Below are positions 52,282 through 60,047 of a stretch of 64,000 nt of DNA, in pieces. The notes beneath the pieces were generated by a model. That model had not been told where the DNA came from. It saw only the letters and a list, made by a program, of their open reading frames with translations, and made no database searches. The stretch is from a virus, in IMG/VR virus record IMGVR_UViG_3300021389_000005, positions 62,001 through 126,000 of that record; one strand, 5' to 3'. Both the position numbers and the translations under genes were made by a program. Within the stretch, counting starts at the first letter, position 1; each line of letters opens with the position of its first letter.

Positions 52282-52467
52282 ATGGAAAACAAAATTAAAA
52301 CACCGATCACCGAATTGATAGAACAATTCGAGTCCGAGCTACATCACGATAACGTGAATTCAGGTTTACGATATGCTATCGCGATTTCAAAGAGAATGCT
52401 CAAGAAAGAACAAAAAATAATGTGCTGGTTTGCTAGAGAATGGCACGCAATTAAAAAAGAATACTAA
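52282..52467 (+). CDS. small hypothetical protein (61 aa)
   Basis: Helical and charged: TPITELIEQFESELHHD...GLRYAIAISKRMLKKEQ. ATG at 52282 is preferred to an upstream GTG. It overlaps the next start by one base. Its pattern is common in phage accessory regions; function unknown. Confidence 0.6.
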   Translation: MENKIKTPITELIEQFESELHHDNVNSGLRYAIAISKRMLKKEQKIMCWFAREWHAIKKEY

Positions 52468-52895
52468 TGAAAGAACTATTTAAAGAAAGAGTTAATTATA
52501 ACAAACTTGGAGGAAAAGAACAAGAAGTATATAATTTTGCTAAAACTGCAGCAGTTCTCGTAGAATACGGCTTTGCATGCTCTCAGATCACAGCAGATAA
52601 GCATGGTGCAGACATGATAGCATATCATATAGATACAGCTACACCATATTCAATTCAGTTAAAAGGATCAAGGGCAACTCTAGATCGTAAGTACTCTGGT
52701 AAGAATATTTGGATAGCATATACTGATCGTAAAACAAATGAACTCTGTTTGTATAATCATGATCAAGCAGTTGAGATATTTGAAAAAACTAAATCAGGCC
52801 AATGCGATACTTGGAAAAATAAAGGATGGTATAGCGGAATGAGCATGCATAAACATTTTGAAGAAATAATAACAAGACTAAAATTAAATGAATAA
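52467..52895 (+). CDS. restriction-endonuclease-fold (PD-(D/E)XK-like) protein (142 aa)
   Basis: GKEQEVYNFAKTAAVLVEYGF is the first helix, KHGADMIAY supplies an Asp, and YSIQLKGSR supplies the Gln/Lys pair (QxK variant of ExK) on the next strand. This is the nuclease-like core found in predicted group I endonucleases and Holliday-junction-type enzymes. The rest (IWIAYTDRKTNELCLYNHDQAVEIF) continues the sheet. It could be a DNase or repair nuclease; the QxK variation makes activity uncertain. Confidence 0.55.
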   Translation: MKELFKERVNYNKLGGKEQEVYNFAKTAAVLVEYGFACSQITADKHGADMIAYHIDTATPYSIQLKGSRATLDRKYSGKNIWIAYTDRKTNELCLYNHDQAVEIFEKTKSGQCDTWKNKGWYSGMSMHKHFEEIITRLKLNE

Positions 52896-53052
52896 ACTAA
52901 GAAGAAGTACATCGAACAAATATATCGGCGGAGTTTGTGGAGGATTAGCTGAATGGACAGATACATCACCATTAGCATGGCGAATTATATTCTTATTAAT
53001 ACCCAGTGGTCTAATAATATATATTGTAGCATGGATGTTAATTAAAAAATAG
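52888..53052 (+). CDS. PspC-domain membrane protein (54 aa)
   Basis: LRRSTSNKYIGGVCGGLAEWTDTSPLAWRIIF matches the PspC domain (R......I.GVCGGLAEY...D....R..F), followed by one membrane span IFLLIPSGLIIYIVAWML. Cellular PspC helps sense membrane stress. A phage copy could stabilise or monitor the host membrane during infection. It overlaps the preceding gene by 8 bp. Confidence 0.8.
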   Translation: MNKLRRSTSNKYIGGVCGGLAEWTDTSPLAWRIIFLLIPSGLIIYIVAWMLIKK

Positions 53053-53055
53053 ATC

Positions 53056-53163
53056 ATGAAGGATAAATTCGACATAGACAGAAAGCTATCAATACTTATA
53101 GGACTTTGGATATTAGATAAGCTTATTATTTTAGCAATGTTTTATTGGTTTGATTACAAATGA
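53056..53163 (+). CDS. single-span membrane microprotein (35 aa)
   Basis: A charged N-terminus MKDKFDIDRK is followed by a hydrophobic span LSILIGLWILDKLIILAMFYW. ATGA overlap with the GIY-YIG gene and a 3-bp gap from PspC support it. Confidence 0.5.
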   Translation: MKDKFDIDRKLSILIGLWILDKLIILAMFYWFDYK

Positions 53164-53414
53164 AGGAATGGTATGTTTATATCGTACAGTGTTCTGATGG
53201 TTCCTTATATACTGGCATCACAGTTGATCTAGATCGTAGATTAAATGAACACAATACTTCTAATAAAGGAGCCAAGTACACGAGATCAAGGCGCCCTGTC
53301 CAGATGATGTATTCAGAAACCCATGAAACCAGATCTCTAGCATCTAAGAGAGAATACGCCATAAAACAGTTAACCAGAAAAGAAAAGTTAAATTTATTGA
53401 AAATAAACGCGTAA
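53160..53414 (+). CDS. GIY-YIG nuclease-domain protein (UPF0213/YhbQ-like)
   Basis: 84 residues. WYVYIVQCSDGSLYTGITVDLDRRLNEHN contains the GIY (VYI) and YIG-like (YTG) motifs with the catalytic Arg. The downstream YTRSRRP and the Glu in ASKREYAIK complete the minimal domain. This length matches stand-alone UPF0213 proteins rather than homing endonucleases, which carry extra DNA-binding modules. Confidence 0.8.
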   Translation: MKEWYVYIVQCSDGSLYTGITVDLDRRLNEHNTSNKGAKYTRSRRPVQMMYSETHETRSLASKREYAIKQLTRKEKLNLLKINA

Positions 53415-53417
53415 AAG

Positions 53418-53449
53418 TTTTTTATTGTCGATTATTTGTGGTATATTAG
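53418..53449 (+). promoter_or_regulatory. class C promoter
   Basis: TTTTTTATTGTC at 53418 and TATATTAG at 53442 (24 nt), 55 nt before the start at 53497. Confidence 0.65.
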
Positions 53450-53496
53450 TAGTATACTAATGGAGGTTACTACCTCTTTCACTAAAAAACAAAATT

Positions 53497-53715
53497 ATGA
53501 CAGTAGAACAAAGATTATCAAATTTAGAAGTATCATACATTAAGTGGTCAGAAAAAGAAAACGGTTTTGAAGATGCTGGTTATATTTGGTGGGAGAGAGA
53601 AAAAGATTGCCAAGAATGGTGTAACAAAGAAAAGACGTATGTGCCTATGAGTACTACTAAAACACTTGTTACTATGAGAGCTTGGGTAAAAAGACAAAAA
53701 TCATTTTGTTCGTAA
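53497..53715 (+). CDS. small Trp-rich hypothetical protein (72 aa)
   Basis: LSNLEVSYIKWSEKENGFEDAGYIWWEREKDCQEWC is acidic and aromatic, followed by a Lys/Arg-rich C-terminal helix. Own class C promoter. No family is recognised. Confidence 0.6.
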   Translation: MTVEQRLSNLEVSYIKWSEKENGFEDAGYIWWEREKDCQEWCNKEKTYVPMSTTKTLVTMRAWVKRQKSFCS

Positions 53716-53739
53716 CTTTTAAAAATAAACAGTAAAAAG

Positions 53740-53771
53740 CTTTCCCCTTTAAAATAAAAGTGGTATATTAG
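53740..53771 (+). promoter_or_regulatory. class C promoter for DNA ligase (weaker upstream block)
   Basis: TGGTATATTAGTACTGTA at 53761-53778 is identical to the site before 60659. The T block is replaced by CTTTCCCC. It lies 37 nt before the ligase start. Confidence 0.5.
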
Positions 53772-53800
53772 TACTGTAATTAAAAACTAAAAAAAAATAT

Positions 53801-55096
53801 ATGTACACAGATTTTCAACTCATATCAGATTTCGTTGAAGCATCAAATGCTTCTAATTCTAACACAGCTAAATTAGAAGTGCTAAAAACATACACTCAAT
53901 ACGAGACAGTATGTAAAGCACTTAATTATACCTATGACACATATAAACAATATGGTGTTACTTCTAAAAATTGTAAAAAGAATTCTGATTTAACTGGGCA
54001 TCCTAACACATACGGAGATTTCTTTCTTTTACTTGATGATCTGAATGACAGAGTGGTCACAGGGCACAACGCAATTGCAAACGTTAATCAATACGTTAAA
54101 GAAAACCCGCTGTTTGAGGACTTAATCTGGAACATTCTGGATCGTAATCTTAAGACTAGATCTACTGCATCTATGATTAATAAAGTAAAACCCGGCCTAA
54201 TTCCTACATTCGATGTTGCACTCGCTCAAGCATATGACGAGAAGACTAAGAAAAAAGTAAATTGGAATGATGGTTGGTATGTAAGTCGTAAACTTGATGG
54301 AGTTAGATGTCTTGGTATTATAGATGATCGCGGTGCAGTTAAATTTTACTCTAGACAAGGTAAAGAATTCTTAACATTAGATTCTCTTAAGCCTTCTATT
54401 GAAGCTCTCGGTCTTTCGAATATGGTATTTGATGGCGAAGTTTGTATGGTAGATGAAAATGGCAACGAAGATTTCCAAGGTATTATTAAAGAGATCAAAA
54501 GAAAAGATCACACTATTGCAAATCCATTCTATCACATTTTTGATTTATTGACAATTAAAGAATTTAACGATAAAGAATCTATTACTACATTCAGTGAAAG
54601 ATACACTAACATTAGATCTTATATTCTAGACGGTGATGAATTCATTAGTTGTCTTGATCAAGTCTTAGGAGATGACATGGTTATGGAAAGAATGATGGAA
54701 TTATCTAAAGAAGGTGGATGGGAAGGACTAATGCTTCGTAAGAATACAACATATAAAGGTAAGCGTTCTAACGATGTTCTTAAAGTTAAGAAATTCTATG
54801 ACGAAGAATACACAGTTGTTGATCTTGAAAATGATACACACCGAGTTATTGTTGATGGTACAGAAGTAGAAGAAGAGATGCTAAAGAACGTTATCATTGA
54901 ACATAAAGGAAATCGAGTTCAAGTTGGTAGTGGCTTTAATCATGAACAACGTAGACATTATTTTCAAAATCCTAATCAGATTTTAGGAAAACAAATCACA
55001 GTTCAATACTTTGAAGAAACAACAAATATGAATGGAACTCACTCACTAAGATTTCCAGTAATTAAAGCGGTGTATGAAACACCAAGAGATATTTAA
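53801..55096 (+). CDS. 30: ATP-dependent DNA ligase
   Basis: 431 residues (T4 gp30: 487). An N-terminal helical region of about 140 residues precedes the nucleotidyltransferase core. Motif I RKLDGVRC near residue 163 has the adenylated Lys. Motif III reads MVFDGEVCM, motif IV GWEGLMLRK, and motif V VLKVKKF near the start of the OB domain. It seals Okazaki fragments and recombination nicks. It is the first gene after a class C promoter, apart from the replication clusters at 5-20 and 32-35 kb. Confidence 0.92.
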   Translation: MYTDFQLISDFVEASNASNSNTAKLEVLKTYTQYETVCKALNYTYDTYKQYGVTSKNCKKNSDLTGHPNTYGDFFLLLDDLNDRVVTGHNAIANVNQYVKENPLFEDLIWNILDRNLKTRSTASMINKVKPGLIPTFDVALAQAYDEKTKKKVNWNDGWYVSRKLDGVRCLGIIDDRGAVKFYSRQGKEFLTLDSLKPSIEALGLSNMVFDGEVCMVDENGNEDFQGIIKEIKRKDHTIANPFYHIFDLLTIKEFNDKESITTFSERYTNIRSYILDGDEFISCLDQVLGDDMVMERMMELSKEGGWEGLMLRKNTTYKGKRSNDVLKVKKFYDEEYTVVDLENDTHRVIVDGTEVEEEMLKNVIIEHKGNRVQVGSGFNHEQRRHYFQNPNQILGKQITVQYFEETTNMNGTHSLRFPVIKAVYETPRDI

Positions 55097-55107
55097 ATAT
55101 AAATAAC

Positions 55108-55332
55108 ATGAGATATACAGTAACTTACGAAGTTTACATTGAAGGCGACAATGACAAACATGCTCTTTCTAAAGCAGAACTAATAGCCAAAAATCAAAAC
55201 GCATTACACCCAAGTCAAAGATGGGATGTACATAAATTACATATCACCCCATTTGCATCATTAGATATAAAAGAAGTTGATATAGAAGCGATCAGAACAG
55301 AAAAATTATTAAAAGAAGATTTACCATTTTAA
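55108..55332 (+). CDS. small hypothetical protein (74 aa)
   Basis: RYTVTYEVYIEGDNDKHALSKAELIAKNQN has the beta-alpha pattern of a small ferredoxin-like unit. It sits between ligase and the glycosylase with short gaps (11 and 2 bp). Function unknown. Confidence 0.6.
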   Translation: MRYTVTYEVYIEGDNDKHALSKAELIAKNQNALHPSQRWDVHKLHITPFASLDIKEVDIEAIRTEKLLKEDLPF

Positions 55333-55334
55333 TT

Positions 55335-56186
55335 ATGCCAGAATTAGCCGAACTTAAATTAACATCAGATTACGTAAACACATGTTCAGAAGGGGCAACA
55401 TATACACGTGTAGAAAAGAATCCTCAACATAAAGGGGCAGAACTAGATATTCCGTTTAAATACTTTAGTATTAAATCAGAAAGTAAAGGTAAAGAAATTG
55501 TACTAACCATCAAAGATGAAGATAGTAAAGCCTTTATTCCTATTCGCATTACTATGGGAATGTCAGGGCATTTTCAATTAACAAATACTGGCCAGGAACC
55601 TAAACATGCACATCTCAAGTTTCATCGTAAAGATGGCACTACACTGTCATTTGTAGATGTACGCAGATTTGGTAAATGGACACAAGGTGTAGCATGGAAT
55701 GAGGGTAGAGGACCAGATCCAACATCAGATTTTGATGCTTTCTTTTTAAACATTATGACCAACCTTACAAAAAGAACATTTCGCAAACCACTTTATGAAG
55801 TTCTTATGGATCAAAAATGGTTTAATGGTATTGGCAATTATTTAAGAGCTGAAATTATATTCAGAGCAGAGAACGTTGATCCATTTCTTCCAGCTTCTCA
55901 ACAAATTGCAAAATACCCAAAGATCTTGGAATTGTGTAGAGATATTCCAATGTTGGCATATGCCAAAGGTGGTGGAAGCATTAGAGATTGGGACAATCCA
56001 TTTGGATCTGATGCAATTCAAGAAAAATTTATGCTCTGTTATGGAAACAAAACCATGGAAACTCGTATAGATTCTAAGAAGCGTAGATTTTGGTATGATT
56101 CTAAATGGAACGCACCTATGCATAGAGACGATTTAAAGGATTGGGATTACTATAGCGGCTTACCAAGCCCAGCAGCATATAAATAA
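55335..56186 (+). CDS. Fpg/Nei-family DNA glycosylase-like protein without zinc finger
   Basis: 283 residues. The N-terminus PELAELKL retains Pro2-Glu3, the nucleophile and acid of formamidopyrimidine/endonuclease VIII glycosylases. MGMSGHFQL and LSFVDVRRFGKW are Fpg core strands, and the helix-two-turn-helix appears as WFNGIGNYLRAEIIFRAENVDPF. The C-terminal finger (MLCYGNKTMETRIDSKKRRFWY) has one Cys and no CxxC pairs, so it would be zincless as in NEIL1. It could repair oxidised bases or act on a phage-specific base. It lies downstream of ligase. Confidence 0.82.
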   Translation: MPELAELKLTSDYVNTCSEGATYTRVEKNPQHKGAELDIPFKYFSIKSESKGKEIVLTIKDEDSKAFIPIRITMGMSGHFQLTNTGQEPKHAHLKFHRKDGTTLSFVDVRRFGKWTQGVAWNEGRGPDPTSDFDAFFLNIMTNLTKRTFRKPLYEVLMDQKWFNGIGNYLRAEIIFRAENVDPFLPASQQIAKYPKILELCRDIPMLAYAKGGGSIRDWDNPFGSDAIQEKFMLCYGNKTMETRIDSKKRRFWYDSKWNAPMHRDDLKDWDYYSGLPSPAAYK

Positions 56187-56193
56187 AACAAAT

Positions 56194-56310
56194 ATGAGTA
56201 ACGAAGAAATTAGTACAGTAGCAGAAAAAATAGTAGCAGCAATAAATAAGACTACTAATGATTACGATGCTAGAGAAAAAGTTTCAGAAATATTATCAAA
56301 ACAAAGATGA
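56194..56310 (+). CDS. small hypothetical protein (38 aa)
   Basis: Helical charged peptide (ISTVAEKIVAAINKTTNDYDAREKVSEIL) with an ATGA overlap with the next gene. A-rich start context. Confidence 0.5.
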   Translation: MSNEEISTVAEKIVAAINKTTNDYDAREKVSEILSKQR

Positions 56311-56543
56311 AAAAGTATTTAATTAAGTTAAAGTCTTTATTTACAAAGACACCTGAAAGAGAATTCACATGGACAGTAGAAGATTTTGAAGCTGCTAAAA
56401 AATGGGCTAAATCTCAACCAGATCCTGAAGATCCAAGCAGAACATTATGGGAAAGGGCATATGTTTCTAATTGGAATGAATCAGCGTACATATTATCAGA
56501 AATTAATAAACAAATTCAAATTCAACATGAGAAACACAGTTAA
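56307..56543 (+). CDS. small hypothetical protein (78 aa)
   Basis: A basic amphipathic N-terminus MKKYLIKLKSLF is followed by FTWTVEDFEAAKKWAKSQPDPEDPSRTLWERAYVSNW and a helical tail. Overlaps the next gene by 17 bp. No family is recognised. Confidence 0.55.
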   Translation: MKKYLIKLKSLFTKTPEREFTWTVEDFEAAKKWAKSQPDPEDPSRTLWERAYVSNWNESAYILSEINKQIQIQHEKHS

Positions 56544-56772
56544 ATTACCACAGCCGCAAAAGGATATTATTGTAAAAGCGTTACAGGTTTACCAAACTGC
56601 ATTAAGAACATTAGAAGATAAAACTGATGATCAAGAATATACTGACTTTGATATTACTGCTTTAACTGGAATGTTTAAGGATAGTGACGTTGATGTAAGA
56701 ATTGAATTAGATGAAGACGTACACAACTCATTTGTACATCGACATGGTGTAGATTTTCCAATGTACGTTTAA
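56527..56772 (+). CDS. small hypothetical protein (81 aa)
   Basis: ATG at 56527 is chosen over a far upstream ATG at 56386 that would overlap the previous gene almost completely. MRNTVKLPQPQKDIIVKALQVYQTALRTLED is a helical region, followed by an acidic C-terminus. The stop codon lies within the first copy of a 20-bp repeat. Confidence 0.55.
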   Translation: MRNTVKLPQPQKDIIVKALQVYQTALRTLEDKTDDQEYTDFDITALTGMFKDSDVDVRIELDEDVHNSFVHRHGVDFPMYV

Positions 56773-56998
56773 CACTAAAGAGAAATGAGAAAAGGATTTC
56801 ACATCATAATGAAATAACATTTAACACCAAAGAGAAATGAAAATAACAGTTGAACATTACGATGAAAAGGTTTCTATCGAAAGAAAAAACGATGACCTTG
56901 ACTTCAACGAGTTTATGGGATTAGTGAGAAAGATTGCTCACGGTGTTGGATATGCTGATGGAACAATAAACGAATGGTTTAACACCGAAGAGAGATGA
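56769..56998 (+). repeat. three 20-bp direct repeats at gene junctions
   Basis: TTAACAC(T/C)(A/G)AAGAGA(A/G)ATGA occurs at 56769-56788, 56821-56840 and 56979-56998. Each carries an ATG at its end. Copies two and three start real ORFs; copy one starts a 10-codon remnant. This suggests duplication of a gene-start unit with decay of one copy. Confidence 0.7.
56837..56998 (+). CDS. small hypothetical protein (53 aa)
   Basis: MKITVEHYDEKVSIERKNDDLDFNEFMGLVRKIAHGVGYADGTINEWF resembles small proteins widespread in phages (a two-strand hairpin and helix ending in GY....I.E.F). It lies between two copies of the 20-bp repeat; the ATGA at its end is part of the third copy. Confidence 0.65.
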   Translation: MKITVEHYDEKVSIERKNDDLDFNEFMGLVRKIAHGVGYADGTINEWFNTEER

Positions 56999-57480
56999 AA
57001 TACTGGTTTAAACGAAAATATAGACAAGTTAAGAGAGTCTTAGACTTCCTACCTATCATTTGGAGAGGATTTGATTTTGATTATAGATATGCGATTGATT
57101 TATTTAAACATCAATTAACACGTACTGAGAAATTCATGTCTTCTTCAAATGCGCATACAGTAAATGCCAATATTAGAGCTAGAAGAATTAAAACTGCCAT
57201 TGAACTTCTTGATAAAGTTTACGATGAAGAATATGGTTGTGAATATCAAAAGCAGATGAAATCAATATATGGTGACAATGTGTTAGATTGGAATTTTGAA
57301 GACACCGGAAGAGGGGATGGAACTTCATATCTTAATTATGAATATGAGAAGTGGGAAAATAAAGATGAAGTTAAAGAAACATTTGATAGGCTATTTAAAC
57401 AGTCTAAACAAAAGCAAATTAAAGCTGAAAAATTAGTATGGGAATTTATATCTCATAACATCCGAAGATGGTGGGATTAA
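56995..57480 (+). CDS. hypothetical protein (161 aa)
   Basis: Helical, basic and Trp/Tyr-rich: PIIWRGFDFDYRYAIDLFKHQLTRTEKFM, then RRIKTAIELLDKVYDEEYGCEY. The FDxDYxY...L..KL.R....F pattern is familiar from many phage genomes without known function. ATGA overlap with the preceding small gene. Confidence 0.7.
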   Translation: MKYWFKRKYRQVKRVLDFLPIIWRGFDFDYRYAIDLFKHQLTRTEKFMSSSNAHTVNANIRARRIKTAIELLDKVYDEEYGCEYQKQMKSIYGDNVLDWNFEDTGRGDGTSYLNYEYEKWENKDEVKETFDRLFKQSKQKQIKAEKLVWEFISHNIRRWWD

Positions 57481-57521
57481 AAAAATATTATGAAAGAAGA
57501 AACACAATTTAACCAATATTT

Positions 57522-58139
57522 ATGAAGAAGCTAGAAAGAATGCAGAACTTGATTGTTGTAGGTCACCCAGATCAAGAATCTTTCTGTTACAATGGTATTT
57601 TTAAAACAATTCAGAAAACTCTATTAGATAGCGATTACCTAAATGAGGTAGAAGTTATTGATCTATATAGAGATGATTTCGCTAGACCAAGAACGGATCT
57701 TATTGAAAGATATAAAGAACTAGTAACTTGGGCAGATAGAATTTATTTTGTATCTCCAGTTTGGTGGTTTAGATTAACACCAAGAACTGAAATCTTTTTC
57801 GATGAGGTGTTTACACCAGGATTTGCATATAAATTTGAGCCAATAATGGGACCATATGCATATCCTAAGCCATTTTTAAGTGATAAAAAAGTAAGAACTT
57901 ATATCACACATGGTGCACCTTCATTACCAGTTAAGACTCTTTATTTAAACTCAGTTAAACTAAGATTAGTGATGGGAGTATTTACATTTGTATTTGGGTG
58001 GAAACTATCCAGATGGTTTAAAACAAAACAATTTTGGTCAGTACCATTTGCAAGTGCAGAAAAAAGAGCTAAGTATTTAGAAACAGTTCGCAAAGATGTT
58101 GTAAAAGACTTAAGGAAACACCAAACGCCGGTTAAATAA
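57522..58139 (+). CDS. flavodoxin-fold NAD(P)H oxidoreductase-like protein
   Basis: NLIVVGHPDQESFCYNGIFKTI is the N-terminal flavin phosphate-binding strand-loop-helix (HP...SF.....) of the Flavodoxin_2/NQO1/KefF family. VIDLYRDDFARPR, WADRIYFVSPVWWFRLTPR and a later YITHGAP strand complete the fold. 205 residues. In the cell it would transfer hydride to a quinone or other acceptor. It is uncommon in phage; it directly abuts the GT25 gene (no gap). Confidence 0.72.
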   Translation: MKKLERMQNLIVVGHPDQESFCYNGIFKTIQKTLLDSDYLNEVEVIDLYRDDFARPRTDLIERYKELVTWADRIYFVSPVWWFRLTPRTEIFFDEVFTPGFAYKFEPIMGPYAYPKPFLSDKKVRTYITHGAPSLPVKTLYLNSVKLRLVMGVFTFVFGWKLSRWFKTKQFWSVPFASAEKRAKYLETVRKDVVKDLRKHQTPVK

Positions 58140-58907
58140 ATGAAAATTGATAAAATTTACATATTAGCAATAGATCATACTCCTGAAAAAGTAAAGTCTA
58201 TTGAAAATAAATTAGAGACTATCGGCTTTGATGACAATACGCCATATGAGATTTTATACGGACACAATGGTTGGAAATCAGAACTACCTGATAATTGCAA
58301 TGTTTATAAGAATTGGGCCCAACCAGAAAGTTGGAATGATTTTTGGAAATTAGAACCTCAACCTGGTGAAATAGGATGTGCACTTTCACATAATATGGCT
58401 TGGAAAAAAATCATAGAAGATAATATTTCCAGAGCATTAATCTTAGAAGAAGATTTTGTTTTTAAAAAATCATTTAAAGACTTAGAAGAACCTTCTGAAG
58501 GTTGGCCTTATAAATGGGATTATTTGACACTAGGAAGATATGTATTTAATTATGATAACGATATTAAGTTAAACGATACCTATTGTATTCCTTCTTTACA
58601 TTATAATATGCACGCATATGTGTTAACACACTTAGGAGCTCAAAAGCTTATAAGTTATAAATTAGAAGAAAACATATTTCCATGTGATGAATTCATAACA
58701 GCTACTTACATGAATCACAGGAGATGGGATATTGAAGAAATGTTCCCCGTTAAATTGATCAATGCACTTGCTACAAATGAAAAGTGGATAGGACAAACTT
58801 CAGATGCAGAATCTACAACAGTAAGTGCTCACACCAAAACATTTGAAAATAAAGATAGAAATTCTTTATTAGAAAGATCTCGACTAAAAGAAACAAACAA
58901 AAACTAG
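58140..58907 (+). CDS. glycosyltransferase family 25 (LPS-type)
   Basis: 255 residues. IDKIYILAIDHTPEK at the N-terminus, GEIGCALSHNMAWKKIIEDN near 80-99, RALILEEDFVF with the DxD-like acidic motif near 103-113, and DYLTLGRYV then HAYVLTHLGAQKLI near the C-terminus are the GT25 hallmarks. Family members transfer galactose or glucose to lipo-oligosaccharide; some phages may use glycosyltransferases on DNA or proteins. The acceptor is unknown. Confidence 0.78.
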   Translation: MKIDKIYILAIDHTPEKVKSIENKLETIGFDDNTPYEILYGHNGWKSELPDNCNVYKNWAQPESWNDFWKLEPQPGEIGCALSHNMAWKKIIEDNISRALILEEDFVFKKSFKDLEEPSEGWPYKWDYLTLGRYVFNYDNDIKLNDTYCIPSLHYNMHAYVLTHLGAQKLISYKLEENIFPCDEFITATYMNHRRWDIEEMFPVKLINALATNEKWIGQTSDAESTTVSAHTKTFENKDRNSLLERSRLKETNKN

Positions 58908-58921
58908 CACATATAATACAC

Positions 58922-59395
58922 ATGAAAATAATACTTGTAGGCAAGGCAGCTGCCGGAAAAGACTTTTTAAAAAACAAACTTTCTCGCAAAGGATTTAAAG
59001 CGGGAGTAAGTCACACTACGAGATTGCCTAGAGAAAATGAAAAGAATGGCGAAGATTATTGGTTTATATCTCAAGAAAGATTTAAGACAATGATCGACGA
59101 AGGTAAATTCATTGAACACATGGAATTCAATGGTTGGTTTTATGGCCAAACTGAAGAAGATTTTAATACTTCAGATGTTATGATCATGAGCAAAGACGGT
59201 TTAGATATGTTACCAAAAAAATACAGAAACGAATGTATTGTAATTTATTTAGATCCATCAAGAATAGAAAGATTTAATAGATTAGAATCTAGAAATGATT
59301 TAAACGATACTATTGTAAGACGAATGAACACAGATGATGAACAATTCAAAAGCTTTAGGGATTATGACATCCGAATCTCTAACGCTGATTTTTAA
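58922..59395 (+). CDS. guanylate kinase-like nucleoside monophosphate kinase
   Basis: 157 residues. P-loop LVGKAAAGKDFL at the N-terminus, the GMP-binding block SHTTRLPRENEKNGEDYWFIS near 30-50, then EFNGWFYGQ and the lid region near 120. It is slightly shorter than bacterial Gmk. It would phosphorylate GMP/dGMP, a function that T4 covers with gp1 dNMP kinase. A variant substrate such as a modified dNMP is possible but unproven. Confidence 0.8.
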   Translation: MKIILVGKAAAGKDFLKNKLSRKGFKAGVSHTTRLPRENEKNGEDYWFISQERFKTMIDEGKFIEHMEFNGWFYGQTEEDFNTSDVMIMSKDGLDMLPKKYRNECIVIYLDPSRIERFNRLESRNDLNDTIVRRMNTDDEQFKSFRDYDIRISNADF

Positions 59396-59430
59396 TTAGG
59401 ATAAATAATAAAACACTTAAATATTTTAAA

Positions 59431-59961
59431 ATGAGTAAAGAAAAAACAAACGATCAATTAATTCAAGAACGCGTTGAATTAGAAAAGAAAGCTGAAACAC
59501 TACAAGTTGAGGCAGCTGAACGTAAATTTGAAATTAATTTTTCAGATCAGAGAATGATCAAAACTGTAATGGAACATCTTGACAAGCACTATACTTGGAA
59601 AACAGCAGATGCTGCAGTATTAGTAACTTTATATGAAAACATCAAGAAGCAAAATAAAGAGTATACTACTTCTAACGAAACACCAGAAGTATATGCAATT
59701 GGTCTTAGAGGTCATGAATTAAATGCACTTTATCAAGCATTGTTAAATGTTACTGGAACTGGTGTTGCAAATGCTAAGAAGTTTATCACCATGTTAACAC
59801 ATGTTGGTGAAACTGTTTCAACTGCGATGCAAGATCTTGCTAGTGTTAATACTGAAATCAATGGCGTACACACAAGATTGGCCGAATTAGATGCTGAAAT
59901 TGTAACTGAACAAATTGAAGCAGAGCTAGAAGATAAGGAAACTGCAGAAGCAGGTAACTAA
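59431..59961 (+). CDS. hypothetical coiled-coil protein (176 aa)
   Basis: An N-terminal coiled coil (LIQERVELEKKAETLQVEAAERKFEI) and a C-terminal coiled coil with an acidic tail flank a helical middle (YTWKTADAAVLVTLYENIKKQN). No family is recognised. A hairpin and late promoter follow. Confidence 0.65.
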   Translation: MSKEKTNDQLIQERVELEKKAETLQVEAAERKFEINFSDQRMIKTVMEHLDKHYTWKTADAAVLVTLYENIKKQNKEYTTSNETPEVYAIGLRGHELNALYQALLNVTGTGVANAKKFITMLTHVGETVSTAMQDLASVNTEINGVHTRLAELDAEIVTEQIEAELEDKETAEAGN

Positions 59962-59977
59962 TCACTTATTCTAATAT

Positions 59978-60007
59978 TTTGAGTCCCTTAATTTTTTAAG
60001 GGGCTCA
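59978..60007. terminator. long hairpin, possible terminator or processing site
   Basis: TTTGAGTCCCTTA pairs with TAAGGGGCTCAAA (one mismatch) around a short AT loop. No clear T run follows on the plus strand, so termination is less certain than at the other sites. Confidence 0.5.
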
Positions 60008-60013
60008 AATAAG

Positions 60014-60023
60014 GATATATTTA
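60014..60023 (+). promoter_or_regulatory. late promoter-like motif (class A variant)
   Basis: GATATATTTA, 34 nt before the start of the degenerate phosphoesterase gene. Confidence 0.5.
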
Positions 60024-60047
60024 TTTTAAACAAATTATAGTAACTCA

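Noticed and set aside
53160-53414. Homing endonuclease
   Set aside because: GIY-YIG domain only, with no DNA-binding extension and no intron or disrupted gene next to it; fits UPF0213 better.
56786-56818. Ten-codon ORF after the first 20-bp repeat
   Set aside because: Too short to support; treated as a remnant of a duplicated gene start.
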